Below are positions 1-5,454 of a stretch of 6,125 bases of DNA, piece after piece (positions within the stretch are counted from its first letter, which is position 1; each line of letters opens with the position of its first letter). Below the pieces are notes generated by a model. That model saw nothing but the letters and a program-made list of their open reading frames with translations. It was not told the origin of the DNA and did not search any database. Source of the DNA: RUG563 sp964549135 (GTDB taxonomy: Bacteria > Bacillota > Clostridia > Christensenellales > Aristaeellaceae); NCBI GenBank assembly GCA_964549135.1, contig CAZJUJ010000094.1:1-6125 (forward strand). Direction: 5' to 3'. Position numbers and translations under genes: made by a program.

Positions 1-115
1 TTGAGTCAAAAGTGGTTCCCCCGCGCCCCCTCCGAAAACCGGCTCTGGATGTTTCTTGGAGGGCTTTTGCCAAATTGAATGCCAGATCAGCAAAAAGGAA
101 TGGCAATAGACAAAC

Positions 116-154
116 AACAGCAATGCTTCCATGTTTGATGAGAGCATTGCTGTT
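116..154 (+). repeat. Central hairpin of repeat copy 1
   Basis: The arms AACAGCAATGC and GCATTGCTGTT pair fully. The inner stem (TTCCAT against ATGAGA) continues with one C-A mismatch and a G-T pair, closing on a loop around GTTTG. The same structure occurs in copy 2 at 3928-3966, with a T-A pair here changed to C-G there. On the DNA alone this could be a cruciform; in a transcript it would be an RNA stem-loop. No T-run follows that would make it a clear intrinsic terminator. Confidence 0.65.
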
Positions 155-381
155 TTGTTCCTTACCGCTATCTCTCTTTTGCTTTGCTGACGTCCAATTT
201 GTTTTTTCTTTATTGCTTGTTTTCTTTGCTTCACTGGCATCCAATTTGGTTGTTTTCCTTTTGTTCCATCCAGAGCCGGTTTTGGCAGGAGATTAGATTA
301 TTTGAAGGCCAAACCCTACGTTTCATCTGCTTCACTGGCATTCAACCTGTTTTTTCTCCTTTTTGTTTCATCCAGAGGTGG

Positions 382-425
382 TTTTCGGGAGGGGGCTTTT
401 GGTTGCAAAAGCCTCCTCCCGAAAA
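382..425 (+). repeat. Right terminal hairpin of repeat copy 1
   Basis: A 20-bp stem with a four-base loop (GTTG): 382-401 pairs with 406-425. All pairs are Watson-Crick except one G-T (393 with 414), which is stable only in a plus-strand transcript. The core GGGGGCTTTTG / CAAAAGCC is shared in form with the hairpins at 3731 and 4204. It lies about 60 bp upstream of the promoter of the protease-like gene. It lacks a trailing T-run in either direction, so it is not a standard intrinsic terminator. Confidence 0.8.
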
Positions 426-484
426 TTATTCCCGTATCCCGTTCTCCCCCGCCTCAAAGCCCCTGGTGAAAATGTGGAAAGGGA

Positions 485-513
485 TTGAAATGGCATAGCA
501 AAGATGCTATAAT
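485..513 (+). promoter_or_regulatory. Sigma-A promoter with extended -10 for the protease-like gene
   Basis: TTGAAA at 485-490, a 17-bp spacer, and TATAAT at 508-513 preceded by TG at 505-506 (extended -10). This is 5 of 6 at -35 and 6 of 6 at -10. Transcription would begin near 520 and give a leader of about 34 bases with AGAGGGG at 539-545, eight bases before the ATG at 554. The -35 overlaps an upstream in-frame TTG, which argues against translation starting there. Confidence 0.8.
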
Positions 514-553
514 CAGCAGGAAAGCGATTGACGCAAAGAGAGGGGAATTTCAC

Positions 554-1240
554 ATGAAAAAATGGCTGGCAGCACTGCTCATGCTGCTGCTTGCGCTTCC
601 GTTGGCGGCGCAGGCGGACACCTTCAACGCCAATTATGCCGTGGCATACATGGATGCCCGGTTTGAGTGCGGCTGCACCCGAGGGGGGAGCGGCACCATG
701 ATTAGCCGCTATGGTTTGGTTACCGCTGCGCACAATCTTTATTGTTATCAGCATAGCCAGCCGGTCAAGAGCTGCAATTTCTATTTCGGGGCCAAATCGG
801 CGGGCAGCTGCTGGTATGAATACTCGGGCGGCTTCCGGTACCGGGTATACGAAACCTTCCCCAATGGCTACAGCGATGAAAATGATATCGGGTATGTCAT
901 TTTTGAAACGCCGGTGGGCAATGAAACGGGCTGGTTTGCCTGGCGGGTGGCGGATGATCAGTATCTGAACGAGGAATACACCCATGTACTCAGCTATGAC
1001 GGAAGCCGGCATATGGACAGCATATTTGATGTGCAGTATGTGCTGAACAGCAAGCAGATATACTGGAACGGCTGGATTTCCGGCACGGAGGGCGGCCCGG
1101 TTTATTTCTGGTATGAGGGAATGGAATATCCCGAGGTGATTGCGGTATACACCTGTCATGACAATAGCGGCAACGGCTATGGCCGGCGGCTGACCCAGGA
1201 TATTTACAAAGACATGAAGGCGGACGGGGCCTTTGACTGA
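554..1240 (+). CDS. Secreted trypsin/V8-like serine protease homologue with Glu in place of the nucleophilic Ser
   Basis: 228 residues. Residues 1-21 form a signal peptide (KK, hydrophobic core, AQA cleavage site before Asp22), so the mature protein is exported. The chymotrypsin-fold landmarks of the V8/trypsin type are visible: the catalytic His in TAAH (His60), a likely catalytic Asp in ENDIGYVIFE (Asp111), the GGP turn (180-182), and a C-terminal GYGRRLT strand (208-214). The usual GxSGGP motif reads GTEGGP, which puts Glu179 at the nucleophile. The GAG codon differs from every Ser codon by at least two bases, so a single sequencing error is unlikely. Six Cys (39, 41, 64, 74, 86, 201) may form disulfides after export. 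The start at 554 is set by the ribosome binding site at 539-545 and by the promoter. The gene is monocistronic, because mscL has its own promoter. It may be a catalytically dead binding protein or may work by other chemistry; family membership is more secure than activity. Confidence 0.85.
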   Translation: MKKWLAALLMLLLALPLAAQADTFNANYAVAYMDARFECGCTRGGSGTMISRYGLVTAAHNLYCYQHSQPVKSCNFYFGAKSAGSCWYEYSGGFRYRVYETFPNGYSDENDIGYVIFETPVGNETGWFAWRVADDQYLNEEYTHVLSYDGSRHMDSIFDVQYVLNSKQIYWNGWISGTEGGPVYFWYEGMEYPEVIAVYTCHDNSGNGYGRRLTQDIYKDMKADGAFD

Positions 1241-1248
1241 CGGAGGGG

Positions 1249-1283
1249 ACGCCCTGCCGCCCTTGCGCCGGGGCCCGGGGCGT
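1249..1283 (+). other. GC-rich inverted repeat between protease-like gene and mscL
   Basis: ACGCCCTG (1249-1256) pairs with CGGGGCGT (1276-1283) with one T-G pair, and an inner stem GCCC / GGGC can form around a TTGCGC-containing loop. It sits nine bases after the stop of the protease-like gene and could serve as its 3' end. There is no T-run after it, and it overlaps the -35 region of the mscL promoter, so its role is uncertain. Confidence 0.3.
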
Positions 1284-1291
1284 GGTATAAT
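1263..1291 (+). promoter_or_regulatory. Extended -10 promoter of the mscL operon
   Basis: TATAAT at 1286-1291 is preceded by TG at 1283-1284, giving a perfect extended -10 (TGGTATAAT). A weak -35 (TTGCGC, 1263-1268) lies 17 bp upstream, and the extended -10 would compensate for it. Predicted start is near 1298, leaving a leader of about 40 bases that contains AGGAGAGG before the mscL ATG. Confidence 0.7.
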
Positions 1292-1338
1292 CAGGTGTTG
1301 GGTAGCATACGAAAGTAAGGAAGAGGAGAGGATTATTC

Positions 1339-1791
1339 ATGAAAAAGCTGCTGAGTGAATTCAAAAAGTTTGCGCTTAAGGGCAATGTGATCGATATGGC
1401 GGTTGGCGTAATGATTGGCGGCGCCTTCAGCAAGATCGTCACGTCTCTTGTCAATGATGTCTTTATGCCGGTGCTTTCCCTGGTGACCGGCGGGCTGAAT
1501 ACCTCTGCCCTGTTTGTGGCGCTGGACGGCAAGGAATATGTGACCCTGGATGCCGCCAAGGAGGCTGGGGCCGCCACCCTCAATTACGGCACCTTCATCC
1601 AGACGGTGATTGATTTCCTGCTGATTGCCATCTGCATTTTCGCGTTTGTCAAGCTCATTTCCAGGCTGCATAAGAAGGAAGAGCCCGCCCCGGCCCCCGC
1701 GCCCCGGAAATGCCCCTTCTGCTGCCAGATCATTGATGAAAAGGCCACCCGCTGCCCCCATTGCACCAGCGAGCTGCCCGAGGAAAAGTAA
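1339..1791 (+). CDS. mscL: Large-conductance mechanosensitive channel with C-terminal zinc ribbon
   Basis: 150 residues. MscL is a homopentameric inner-membrane channel that opens under high membrane tension and releases solutes during hypo-osmotic shock. The N-terminal helix and first transmembrane segment are clear (KGNVIDMAVGVMIGGAF at 14-30, running to about 46), with the conserved Gly- and Ala-rich pore-lining face. A periplasmic-type loop spans about 50-83 and the second transmembrane segment about 84-108. The tail differs from the E. coli form: a Pro/Ala linker (116-122) and then CPFC...CPHC (Cys125, 128, 139, 142), which should bind one zinc in the cytosol. Such a tail is known from MscL of many Bacillota. 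The start is supported by AGGAGAGG at 1324-1331. It is the first gene of a four-gene operon, and its stop is two bases from the next start. Confidence 0.95.
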   Translation: MKKLLSEFKKFALKGNVIDMAVGVMIGGAFSKIVTSLVNDVFMPVLSLVTGGLNTSALFVALDGKEYVTLDAAKEAGAATLNYGTFIQTVIDFLLIAICIFAFVKLISRLHKKEEPAPAPAPRKCPFCCQIIDEKATRCPHCTSELPEEK

Positions 1792-1793
1792 GG

Positions 1794-2459
1794 GTGCTGT
1801 ACAAAAATTTCTTCTGGGATTTTGACGGCACGCTCTACGCCACCTATGGCCGCATCACCCGGGCCTGTCTCAAGGCCCTGGGTGAGGGGGGCGCGGCCAT
1901 TCCCTATGCGGAGGCCTATCGGACGGTGCGGCGCTCCATCCGTCATTTTTCCGATCGCTATGCCGCGCCCCTCGGCATCGGTCATGATGCATTTATGCAG
2001 GCGTACCGGGCAAATGCCAATCTGGAGGGGGAGGAGAGCATCCGCCCCTATCCGGGGATTCGGGAGATTACGGCGGCCATTGCGAGGCATGGCGGCCGCA
2101 ATTTTCTCTATACGCATCGGGGCGTGGAGGCCATTTACTGGCTGAAACGGGATGGCCTCTGGCGGTATTTTTTCGATGGCGTGACCCAGGAGGATGATTT
2201 TCCCCTGAAGCCTGCGCCGGATGCGCTATTGCATCTGATGGAAAAGCATGGCCTGAACCCGGCGGAATGCATTATGCTGGGGGATCGGGAGATTGATATC
2301 GAGGCCGGCCTGGCCGCGGGCATGAGCGGCGCGCTCTATGATGATGAGCGGCTTCTGCCGGATTATCATCCGCCCTATCGCTTTTCCTCCTGGGCGGAGG
2401 CAAAACGGCGGCTGGTGGAAGCGGAGATGGGCGAGGAGGAACAGGCATGTATCTTATGA
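1794..2459 (+). CDS. HAD-superfamily phosphatase (phosphoglycolate phosphatase-like, subfamily IA)
   Basis: 221 residues from a GTG start at 1794. HAD phosphatases remove phosphate through an aspartyl-phosphate intermediate with Mg2+. All four motifs are present: WDFDGTL (nucleophile Asp9, acid/base Asp11), motif II Thr107 in LYTHR, motif III Lys139 in PLKPAPD, and motif IV GDREID (Asp164, Asp168). The helical insert between motifs I and II (about 17-85) is the C1-type cap of subfamily IA. The substrate cannot be told from sequence; small sugar phosphates or phosphoglycolate are typical. No start ATG fits: an upstream TTG lies deep inside mscL, whereas GTG 1794 is two bases after the mscL stop, with GAGGAAA (1780-1786) at suitable distance. 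This indicates translational coupling to mscL. The 3' end overlaps the next gene by 13 bases. Confidence 0.88.
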   Translation: MLYKNFFWDFDGTLYATYGRITRACLKALGEGGAAIPYAEAYRTVRRSIRHFSDRYAAPLGIGHDAFMQAYRANANLEGEESIRPYPGIREITAAIARHGGRNFLYTHRGVEAIYWLKRDGLWRYFFDGVTQEDDFPLKPAPDALLHLMEKHGLNPAECIMLGDREIDIEAGLAAGMSGALYDDERLLPDYHPPYRFSSWAEAKRRLVEAEMGEEEQACIL

Positions 2460-3088
2460 AAACCCGCCAGGAAATCAAGCAGCAGGCCAGGGATTGCCTC
2501 CGGGAGCAGCGGGGCAGCTGCATCGGCATCTATCTGCTTTCCATGCTGGTGACGGGCGTGCTTTCCGTGTGTACCATGGGCCTGGGCGCGCTGGTGCTTA
2601 TCCCGGTGGCGCAGGTGGCCACCAGCGGCTTCTTCGCCGCGGTCTATGCCGGGGAGAGCCGCAGCGTTTCCCAATGGTTCAATTCCATGTTCGATCATTT
2701 TACCAGGAAAATGGGCGGCTATCTCTGGATGCTCCTGTGGGTTTTCCTGTGGATGCTTGTGCTGTATATTCCCGGCTTTGTCAAGGCCATTGCCTATTCC
2801 ATGACGCCCTATATCCTTTCCGAATGCCCCCGGGTGAAGGCACGGGATGCCCTGCGCCTCTCCATGCGCATGACCCGGGGGTATAAGATGGATATCTTTG
2901 TGGCGCAGCTCAGCTTCCTGGGCTGGATGCTCCTTTCCGCCTTCACCTTCGGTATCCTGCAGGCGGTACATGTGGGCCCCTATATGAGCCTGACCATGGG
3001 CGGCATCTATCAGGAACTGAAGGAGAACGCCATCCAGAACGGCGTGATCAGCGCAGAGGAATTTGAAGGCGCGCCGATTGCCGAATAA
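2447..3088 (+). CDS. DUF975-family integral membrane protein
   Basis: 213 residues, cytoplasmic membrane. It has a charged amphipathic N-terminus (KTRQEIKQQARDCLREQRG), then hydrophobic segments at about 25-52, 53-68, 92-112 and 148-176, with a shorter one around 112-125. The conserved DUF975 core is recognisable: IPGFVKAIAYSMTPYIL (108-124), a polar stretch with DALRLSMRMTRGYK (134-147), LSFLGW (155-160), and a C-terminal GPYMSLTMGGIYQEL (177-191). The family is widespread in Bacillota; its function is unknown to me. The start at 2447 is chosen over ATG 2456 because AGGAGG (2434-2439) is seven bases upstream of 2447. It overlaps the HAD gene by 13 bases and is followed after 13 bases by the SGNH gene, so it is cotranscribed. 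Confidence 0.85.
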   Translation: MYLMKTRQEIKQQARDCLREQRGSCIGIYLLSMLVTGVLSVCTMGLGALVLIPVAQVATSGFFAAVYAGESRSVSQWFNSMFDHFTRKMGGYLWMLLWVFLWMLVLYIPGFVKAIAYSMTPYILSECPRVKARDALRLSMRMTRGYKMDIFVAQLSFLGWMLLSAFTFGILQAVHVGPYMSLTMGGIYQELKENAIQNGVISAEEFEGAPIAE

Positions 3089-3101
3089 GGGGAGAAAAAA
3101 C

Positions 3102-3707
3102 ATGGCGGAATATGCGCGGAAAAAATGGGAGAAGGATTGGAAAATGAAGGCATGGGAAAATTGCCTTCAGAAGCTGGATTGCCGGGCGGATATTGCGTTC
3201 CTGGGGGATTCAATTACCTATGGCAGCCAGTTCCAGCAGAATTTCCCCGATAAGCGGCTGATCAGCCTGGGTGTGCCCGGATACTGCGTTGCAGCATATT
3301 GGGAGTATGTGCAGATGCTGAAGGCGTCGGGCGCGAAAAAGGTATTCATCATGGGCGGCATCAATGGGCTTAGGGATGGCCAGGCGGATGAAATCATCGC
3401 CGATTTCAGGGCGCTGCTGGATTATATCAATGCGGAAATCCCCGGAAGAAAATTCTATATCCAGAGCGTGCTGCCTATCGCCGAAAGCGCGCAGGCGCGG
3501 TACTGCGCCAATGCTACCATCCGCCTCTATAATGATCAATTGAAGACGCTGGCGGCAGCATATGATGCGGTATATATCGATCTGCATTCGCTTTTTCTGG
3601 ATGAAAAGGGAAACCTGCAGGAAGCCCTGACCCACGATGGCGTCCATGTTTCTGCTGCCGTGTATGAAAAATGGGCAGAGGTAATCCGGCCCTGCATCTA
3701 CGAATAA
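3102..3707 (+). CDS. SGNH/GDSL-family hydrolase (cytosolic esterase/lipase-like)
   Basis: 201 residues, no signal peptide or membrane segment. SGNH hydrolases are Ser esterases, lipases or deacetylases with a flavodoxin-like fold. Block I is FLGDSITYG (nucleophile Ser37). Block II is the Gly in SLGVPGY (Gly57 or Gly60, oxyanion hole). Block III is GGIN (Asn88, oxyanion hole), where the usual GxND has become GING. Block V is HDGVHVS with the catalytic pair Asp179 and His182. All catalytic residues are therefore present. The N-terminus (1-25) is Lys/Trp-rich and helical. The start ATG 3102 is preceded by AGGGGAG (3088-3094), seven bases away, which overlaps the DUF975 stop codon. Last gene of the mscL operon. 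A hairpin at 3731 begins 24 bases after the stop. The substrate is unknown. Confidence 0.88.
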   Translation: MAEYARKKWEKDWKMKAWENCLQKLDCRADIAFLGDSITYGSQFQQNFPDKRLISLGVPGYCVAAYWEYVQMLKASGAKKVFIMGGINGLRDGQADEIIADFRALLDYINAEIPGRKFYIQSVLPIAESAQARYCANATIRLYNDQLKTLAAAYDAVYIDLHSLFLDEKGNLQEALTHDGVHVSAAVYEKWAEVIRPCIYE

Positions 3708-3730
3708 ATGGAGGACGGAGAATAGTATTG

Positions 3731-3765
3731 CGGGAGGATGCTTTTGCGTCAAAAGCACCCTCCCG
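3731..3765. repeat. Outer left hairpin of repeat copy 2, downstream of the SGNH gene
   Basis: A 16-bp stem (3731-3746 with 3750-3765) and a three-base loop CGT. The only non-pair on the plus strand is A-C (3738 with 3758), which becomes G-U in a minus-strand transcript. Read in reverse it matches the hairpin at 4205-4239 at 34 of 35 bases. It could protect or end the mscL operon mRNA, but no T-run follows. Confidence 0.75.
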
Positions 3766-3792
3766 AAAGCCCGGGAACGGGAAGGAATATTT

Positions 3793-3831
3793 GCGGGGGG
3801 ACCGCTTTTGAGTCAAAAGTGGTTCCCCCGC
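3793..3831 (+). repeat. Inner left hairpin of repeat copy 2
   Basis: A perfect 18-bp stem (3793-3810 with 3814-3831) and a three-base loop AGT, with two G-T pairs on the plus strand. The core is GGGGGGACCGCTTTTG against CAAAAGTGGTTCCCCC. The right half is the sequence at the very start of the window, so copy 1 has the same hairpin. The copy 3 counterpart is at 6041-6081. Confidence 0.85.
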
Positions 3832-3927
3832 ACCCCTTCCGAAAACCGGCTCTGGATGTTTCATGGAGGGCTCCTGCCAAATTGAATGCCAGATCAGCAA
3901 AAAAGAAAAGAATAGAATAGAGAAGAG

Positions 3928-3966
3928 AACAGCAACGCCTTCACGTTTGGTGAGAGCATTGCTGTT
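3928..3966 (+). repeat. Central hairpin of repeat copy 2
   Basis: AACAGCAACGC (3928-3938) pairs with GCATTGCTGTT (3956-3966) apart from one C-A, and TTCAC pairs with GTGAG inside, around the loop GTTTG. It corresponds to 116-154 in copy 1, with C-G here for T-A there at the loop-proximal pair. Confidence 0.65.
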
Positions 3967-3979
3967 TTGTTTCTTACAA

Positions 3980-4155
3980 CTTGTTTTCTTTTGTTACATG
4001 GGCATTCAAACTGGTTTTCCCATTATTGCTTGTTTCCTATTGCTTCACTGGCATTCAACCTGGTTTTTCTTTATCTCTTGTTTCCTATCGCTTCACTGGC
4101 ATTCAACCTAATTTTCCTTTATCGTTTGTTTTCTATTGCTTCACTGGCATTCAAC
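3980..4155 (+). repeat. 48-bp tandem repeat array inside repeat copy 2
   Basis: The word GCATTCAA recurs at 4002, 4051, 4099 and 4147 (spacing 49, 48, 48). The two central units, 4051-4098 and 4099-4146, agree at 41 of 48 positions. Each unit is a T-rich stretch followed by GCTTCACTGGCATTCAA. Because 48 is a multiple of three, reading frames stay open through it and give repetitive hydrophobic peptides, which are not taken as genes. Copy 1 carries a degenerate version. Confidence 0.85.
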
Positions 4156-4203
4156 TATGTGAAAGAAATCCATGTTCCATCCAGAGTTGGTTTTCGGGAG
4201 GGT

Positions 4204-4240
4204 GCGGGAGGGTGCTTTTGACACAAAAGCATCCTCCCGC
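4204..4240. repeat. Outer right hairpin of repeat copy 2, downstream of the anti-sigma gene
   Basis: A 17-bp stem (4204-4220 with 4224-4240) with loop ACA and one G-T pair on the plus strand. It starts 14 bases past the stop of the minus-strand gene ending at 4255 and may act at the 3' end of that mRNA. The left arm is part of a direct 10-bp duplication, CGGGAGGGTG at 4195-4204 and again at 4205-4214, so the stem could slip between two left arms. Confidence 0.8.
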
Positions 4241-4254
4241 CAAAAATCCCCGTC

Positions 4255-5454
4255 TCACAGCTCCCGGAGGCAGATGCCCTCCAGGGCGGCGGTGTCGGGC
4301 GCGTCCATGCCCTCCCAGGCGGAGAAAAGATAGACGGTTACGGTCTTGGGGAGCGCGCCTGTGCCGTAGAGGGTTAGGGTGAAAGTATCGCCCGCATCCA
4401 GCGGGATGCCGCCCTGGGGCCGGAGCGCATGCCCGTTTTCGTCCACGGCGATGACCTCTGCCCAGCAATCGCTTTCGTCCATCCCCTGGGGCGCAGCGCC
4501 GAGGAAGTCAGCGAGCGGGGCATCGCAGGTAATGGTCATGACGGCTGCCATGGGGCTGGCCTCTGCCTGGACGGCGCAATTCACGCCGCTGATTTTTCCG
4601 CTGCCGGTATAGCGCCTGCTTTCGCCATTGCGCGGGACTGCGGCGGTCATCGTGCCGATATCCTCATGCTCGATGCGCCAATAGCAGTTGCTTCCGTCAA
4701 ACCAGTAATACGCCGTTTCTTTCTTGACCCCGATGCTCACCTTGATTTCCTGCCGTTCCCGGACTGCCTCGGGCAGCGGACAGGCAAATTCCCGCAGCTC
4801 GCAGAAATCGCCGTTTGCATCATAGGCAGGAATGGCGGAATCGGGATAGATATCCACGCCGTCATCGGTGACGGTGTGATCGCTGGTGTATACGGCTACC
4901 CGCCAGTAGCCGTAGGGCGCGCCGGTTTCCAGCGCCTGATTCCATGCGCGAAGGATATCGCTGCCCGGCTCGTTTTCGGAAAGGTCGGCCACAAGGGTCT
5001 CTGCATCGCCGATTGCCATCAGCGCAAGCTCCGCCTCCGCGGGCCTGTATTCCGTGATATGCTGCCCCTGGGTAATGCGGTAGGCCAGGCTCAGCGAAAG
5101 CCCGTCAAAGTAGGCGCTGTCGATGACGGCGGCAGCCGTTCCAAGCTCGGGCTGCTCCACAAGCGCGGGCTCGCTGACGGTCAGCGCCGCATAGGGCGCG
5201 ACGGCGGCGTATCGCGCGTCGCATTCGCCAAAGAAATTGAAGAGGCTGAAATGCTCTGCAAGCGCGGCGGCTGCCAGCAGCAGGACGGCGGCAGCCGCAA
5301 GCAATAGCATGCGTGAAACGGTTTTTTTCATCGGGCGTGCTTCCTTTCTTTCGGTGCGGATGGCCGCCCGGATGCGCGCGCGCCGCTGGGAAGAGGCCGC
5401 CAGCCCGGAAAGGCGTCTGTTAATCCGATCCTGCATTTCCTTTTCATTCATCAT
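4255..5454 (-). CDS. Membrane-anchored putative anti-sigma factor paired with the ECF sigma
   Basis: 399 residues. Residues 1-48 are charged and Arg-rich (cytosolic side), 49-66 is one strong Leu/Ala transmembrane helix, and 67-399 is a large extracytoplasmic domain of mostly beta character with no repeats. This architecture, directly behind an ECF sigma gene, is that of a transmembrane anti-sigma or sensor protein holding the sigma at the membrane. The short N-terminal part has no Cys, so the zinc-binding HxxxCxxC type of anti-sigma domain is absent. It may belong with DUF4179-like proteins, but I cannot confirm the family. The start at 5454 is backed by GGAGGA (plus 5463-5468), eight bases upstream; ATG 5451 is an alternative. 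The start overlaps the sigma stop (5444-5446), so translation is probably coupled. An internal ATG at 5331 (Met42) also has an AAAGGA site. Confidence 0.75.
   Translation of the reverse strand: MMNEKEMQDRINRRLSGLAASSQRRARIRAAIRTERKEARPMKKTVSRMLLLAAAAVLLLAAAALAEHFSLFNFFGECDARYAAVAPYAALTVSEPALVEQPELGTAAAVIDSAYFDGLSLSLAYRITQGQHITEYRPAEAELALMAIGDAETLVADLSENEPGSDILRAWNQALETGAPYGYWRVAVYTSDHTVTDDGVDIYPDSAIPAYDANGDFCELREFACPLPEAVRERQEIKVSIGVKKETAYYWFDGSNCYWRIEHEDIGTMTAAVPRNGESRRYTGSGKISGVNCAVQAEASPMAAVMTITCDAPLADFLGAAPQGMDESDCWAEVIAVDENGHALRPQGGIPLDAGDTFTLTLYGTGALPKTVTVYLFSAWEGMDAPDTAALEGICLREL

Larger units (their letters stand above)
1..452 (+). repeat. Intergenic hairpin-ended repeat, copy 1 (left end cut by window)
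   Basis: This stretch is non-coding. Bases 1-96 match 3808-3903 at 91 of 96 positions, so it is the same element as copy 2. The window begins inside the left terminal hairpin: the apex TTGAGTCAAAA and the right arm are present, and the left arm lies outside. Parts in order: CCGAAAACCGGCTCTGGATG at 32-51, a central hairpin at 116-154, degenerate 47-50 bp repeats carrying GGCATYCAA (about 189, 237 and 338), the inverted 20-mer at 369-388 (18 of 20 identical to 32-51 when reversed), and a right terminal hairpin at 382-425. The right flank to about 452, read on the minus strand, has CGGG-rich blocks also seen at the left end of copy 3. An additional internal inverted copy of the 20-mer lies at 267-285. 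No transposase is seen. The exact ends are inferred. Confidence 0.75.
3731..4240 (+). repeat. Intergenic hairpin-ended repeat, copy 2 (complete)
   Basis: This fills the space between two convergent operons and has no gene. Outer ends: hairpins at 3731-3765 and 4205-4239 are inverted copies, 34 of 35 bases identical. Inside the left end is a second hairpin (3793-3831). Next come CCGAAAACCGGCTCTGGATG (3839-3858), a conserved stretch ending at 3903, a purine-rich variable part (3898-3927), the central hairpin (3928-3966), a 48-bp tandem array (about 3980-4155), and the inverted 20-mer (4178-4197, 18 of 20 matching 3839-3858 reversed). TTGAATGCCAG next to the left end reappears inverted as CTGGCATTCAA in each tandem unit, so inversion symmetry reaches well beyond the hairpins. 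There is no transposase and no clear target duplication. Confidence 0.8.

Noticed and set aside
12..498. Open frames in the first 500 bases (12-296, 184-498)
   Set aside because: They lie wholly in repeat copy 1, give Phe/Leu-rich low-complexity peptides from T-rich DNA, and have no ribosome binding site.
485..553. TTG start at 485 for the protease-like gene
   Set aside because: It is part of the -35 box, upstream of the predicted transcript start. It would also put 23 polar residues ahead of a clear signal peptide.
368..1159. Long minus-strand frame of 263 codons opposite the protease-like gene
   Set aside because: It is a shadow of a well-supported plus-strand gene, with no recognisable domain, and starts inside coding DNA.
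2375..3103. Minus-strand frame of 242 codons opposite DUF975
   Set aside because: It has His/Gly-rich composition typical of antisense to a GC-rich gene. The plus-strand gene has family motifs and a ribosome binding site.
3731..3765. Classical rho-independent terminator after the SGNH gene (and likewise at 4204-4240)
   Set aside because: The stems are strong but no T-run follows in the direction of transcription; TTTT occurs only inside the stem. They are listed as repeat hairpins with a possible 3'-end role.
3980..4155. CRISPR array
   Set aside because: The units are contiguous 48-bp repeats with drift, with no constant repeat and unique spacers, and no cas genes are nearby.
3967..4382. 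Overlapping open frames with repeating LLFPIASLAFN-like peptides
   Set aside because: They are kept open because the 48-bp tandem unit is a multiple of three. There is no ribosome binding site, and one runs antisense into the anti-sigma gene.
4429..5307. Plus-strand frame of 292 codons opposite the anti-sigma gene
   Set aside because: It is an antisense shadow; the minus-strand frame has a ribosome binding site, a membrane helix and operon context.
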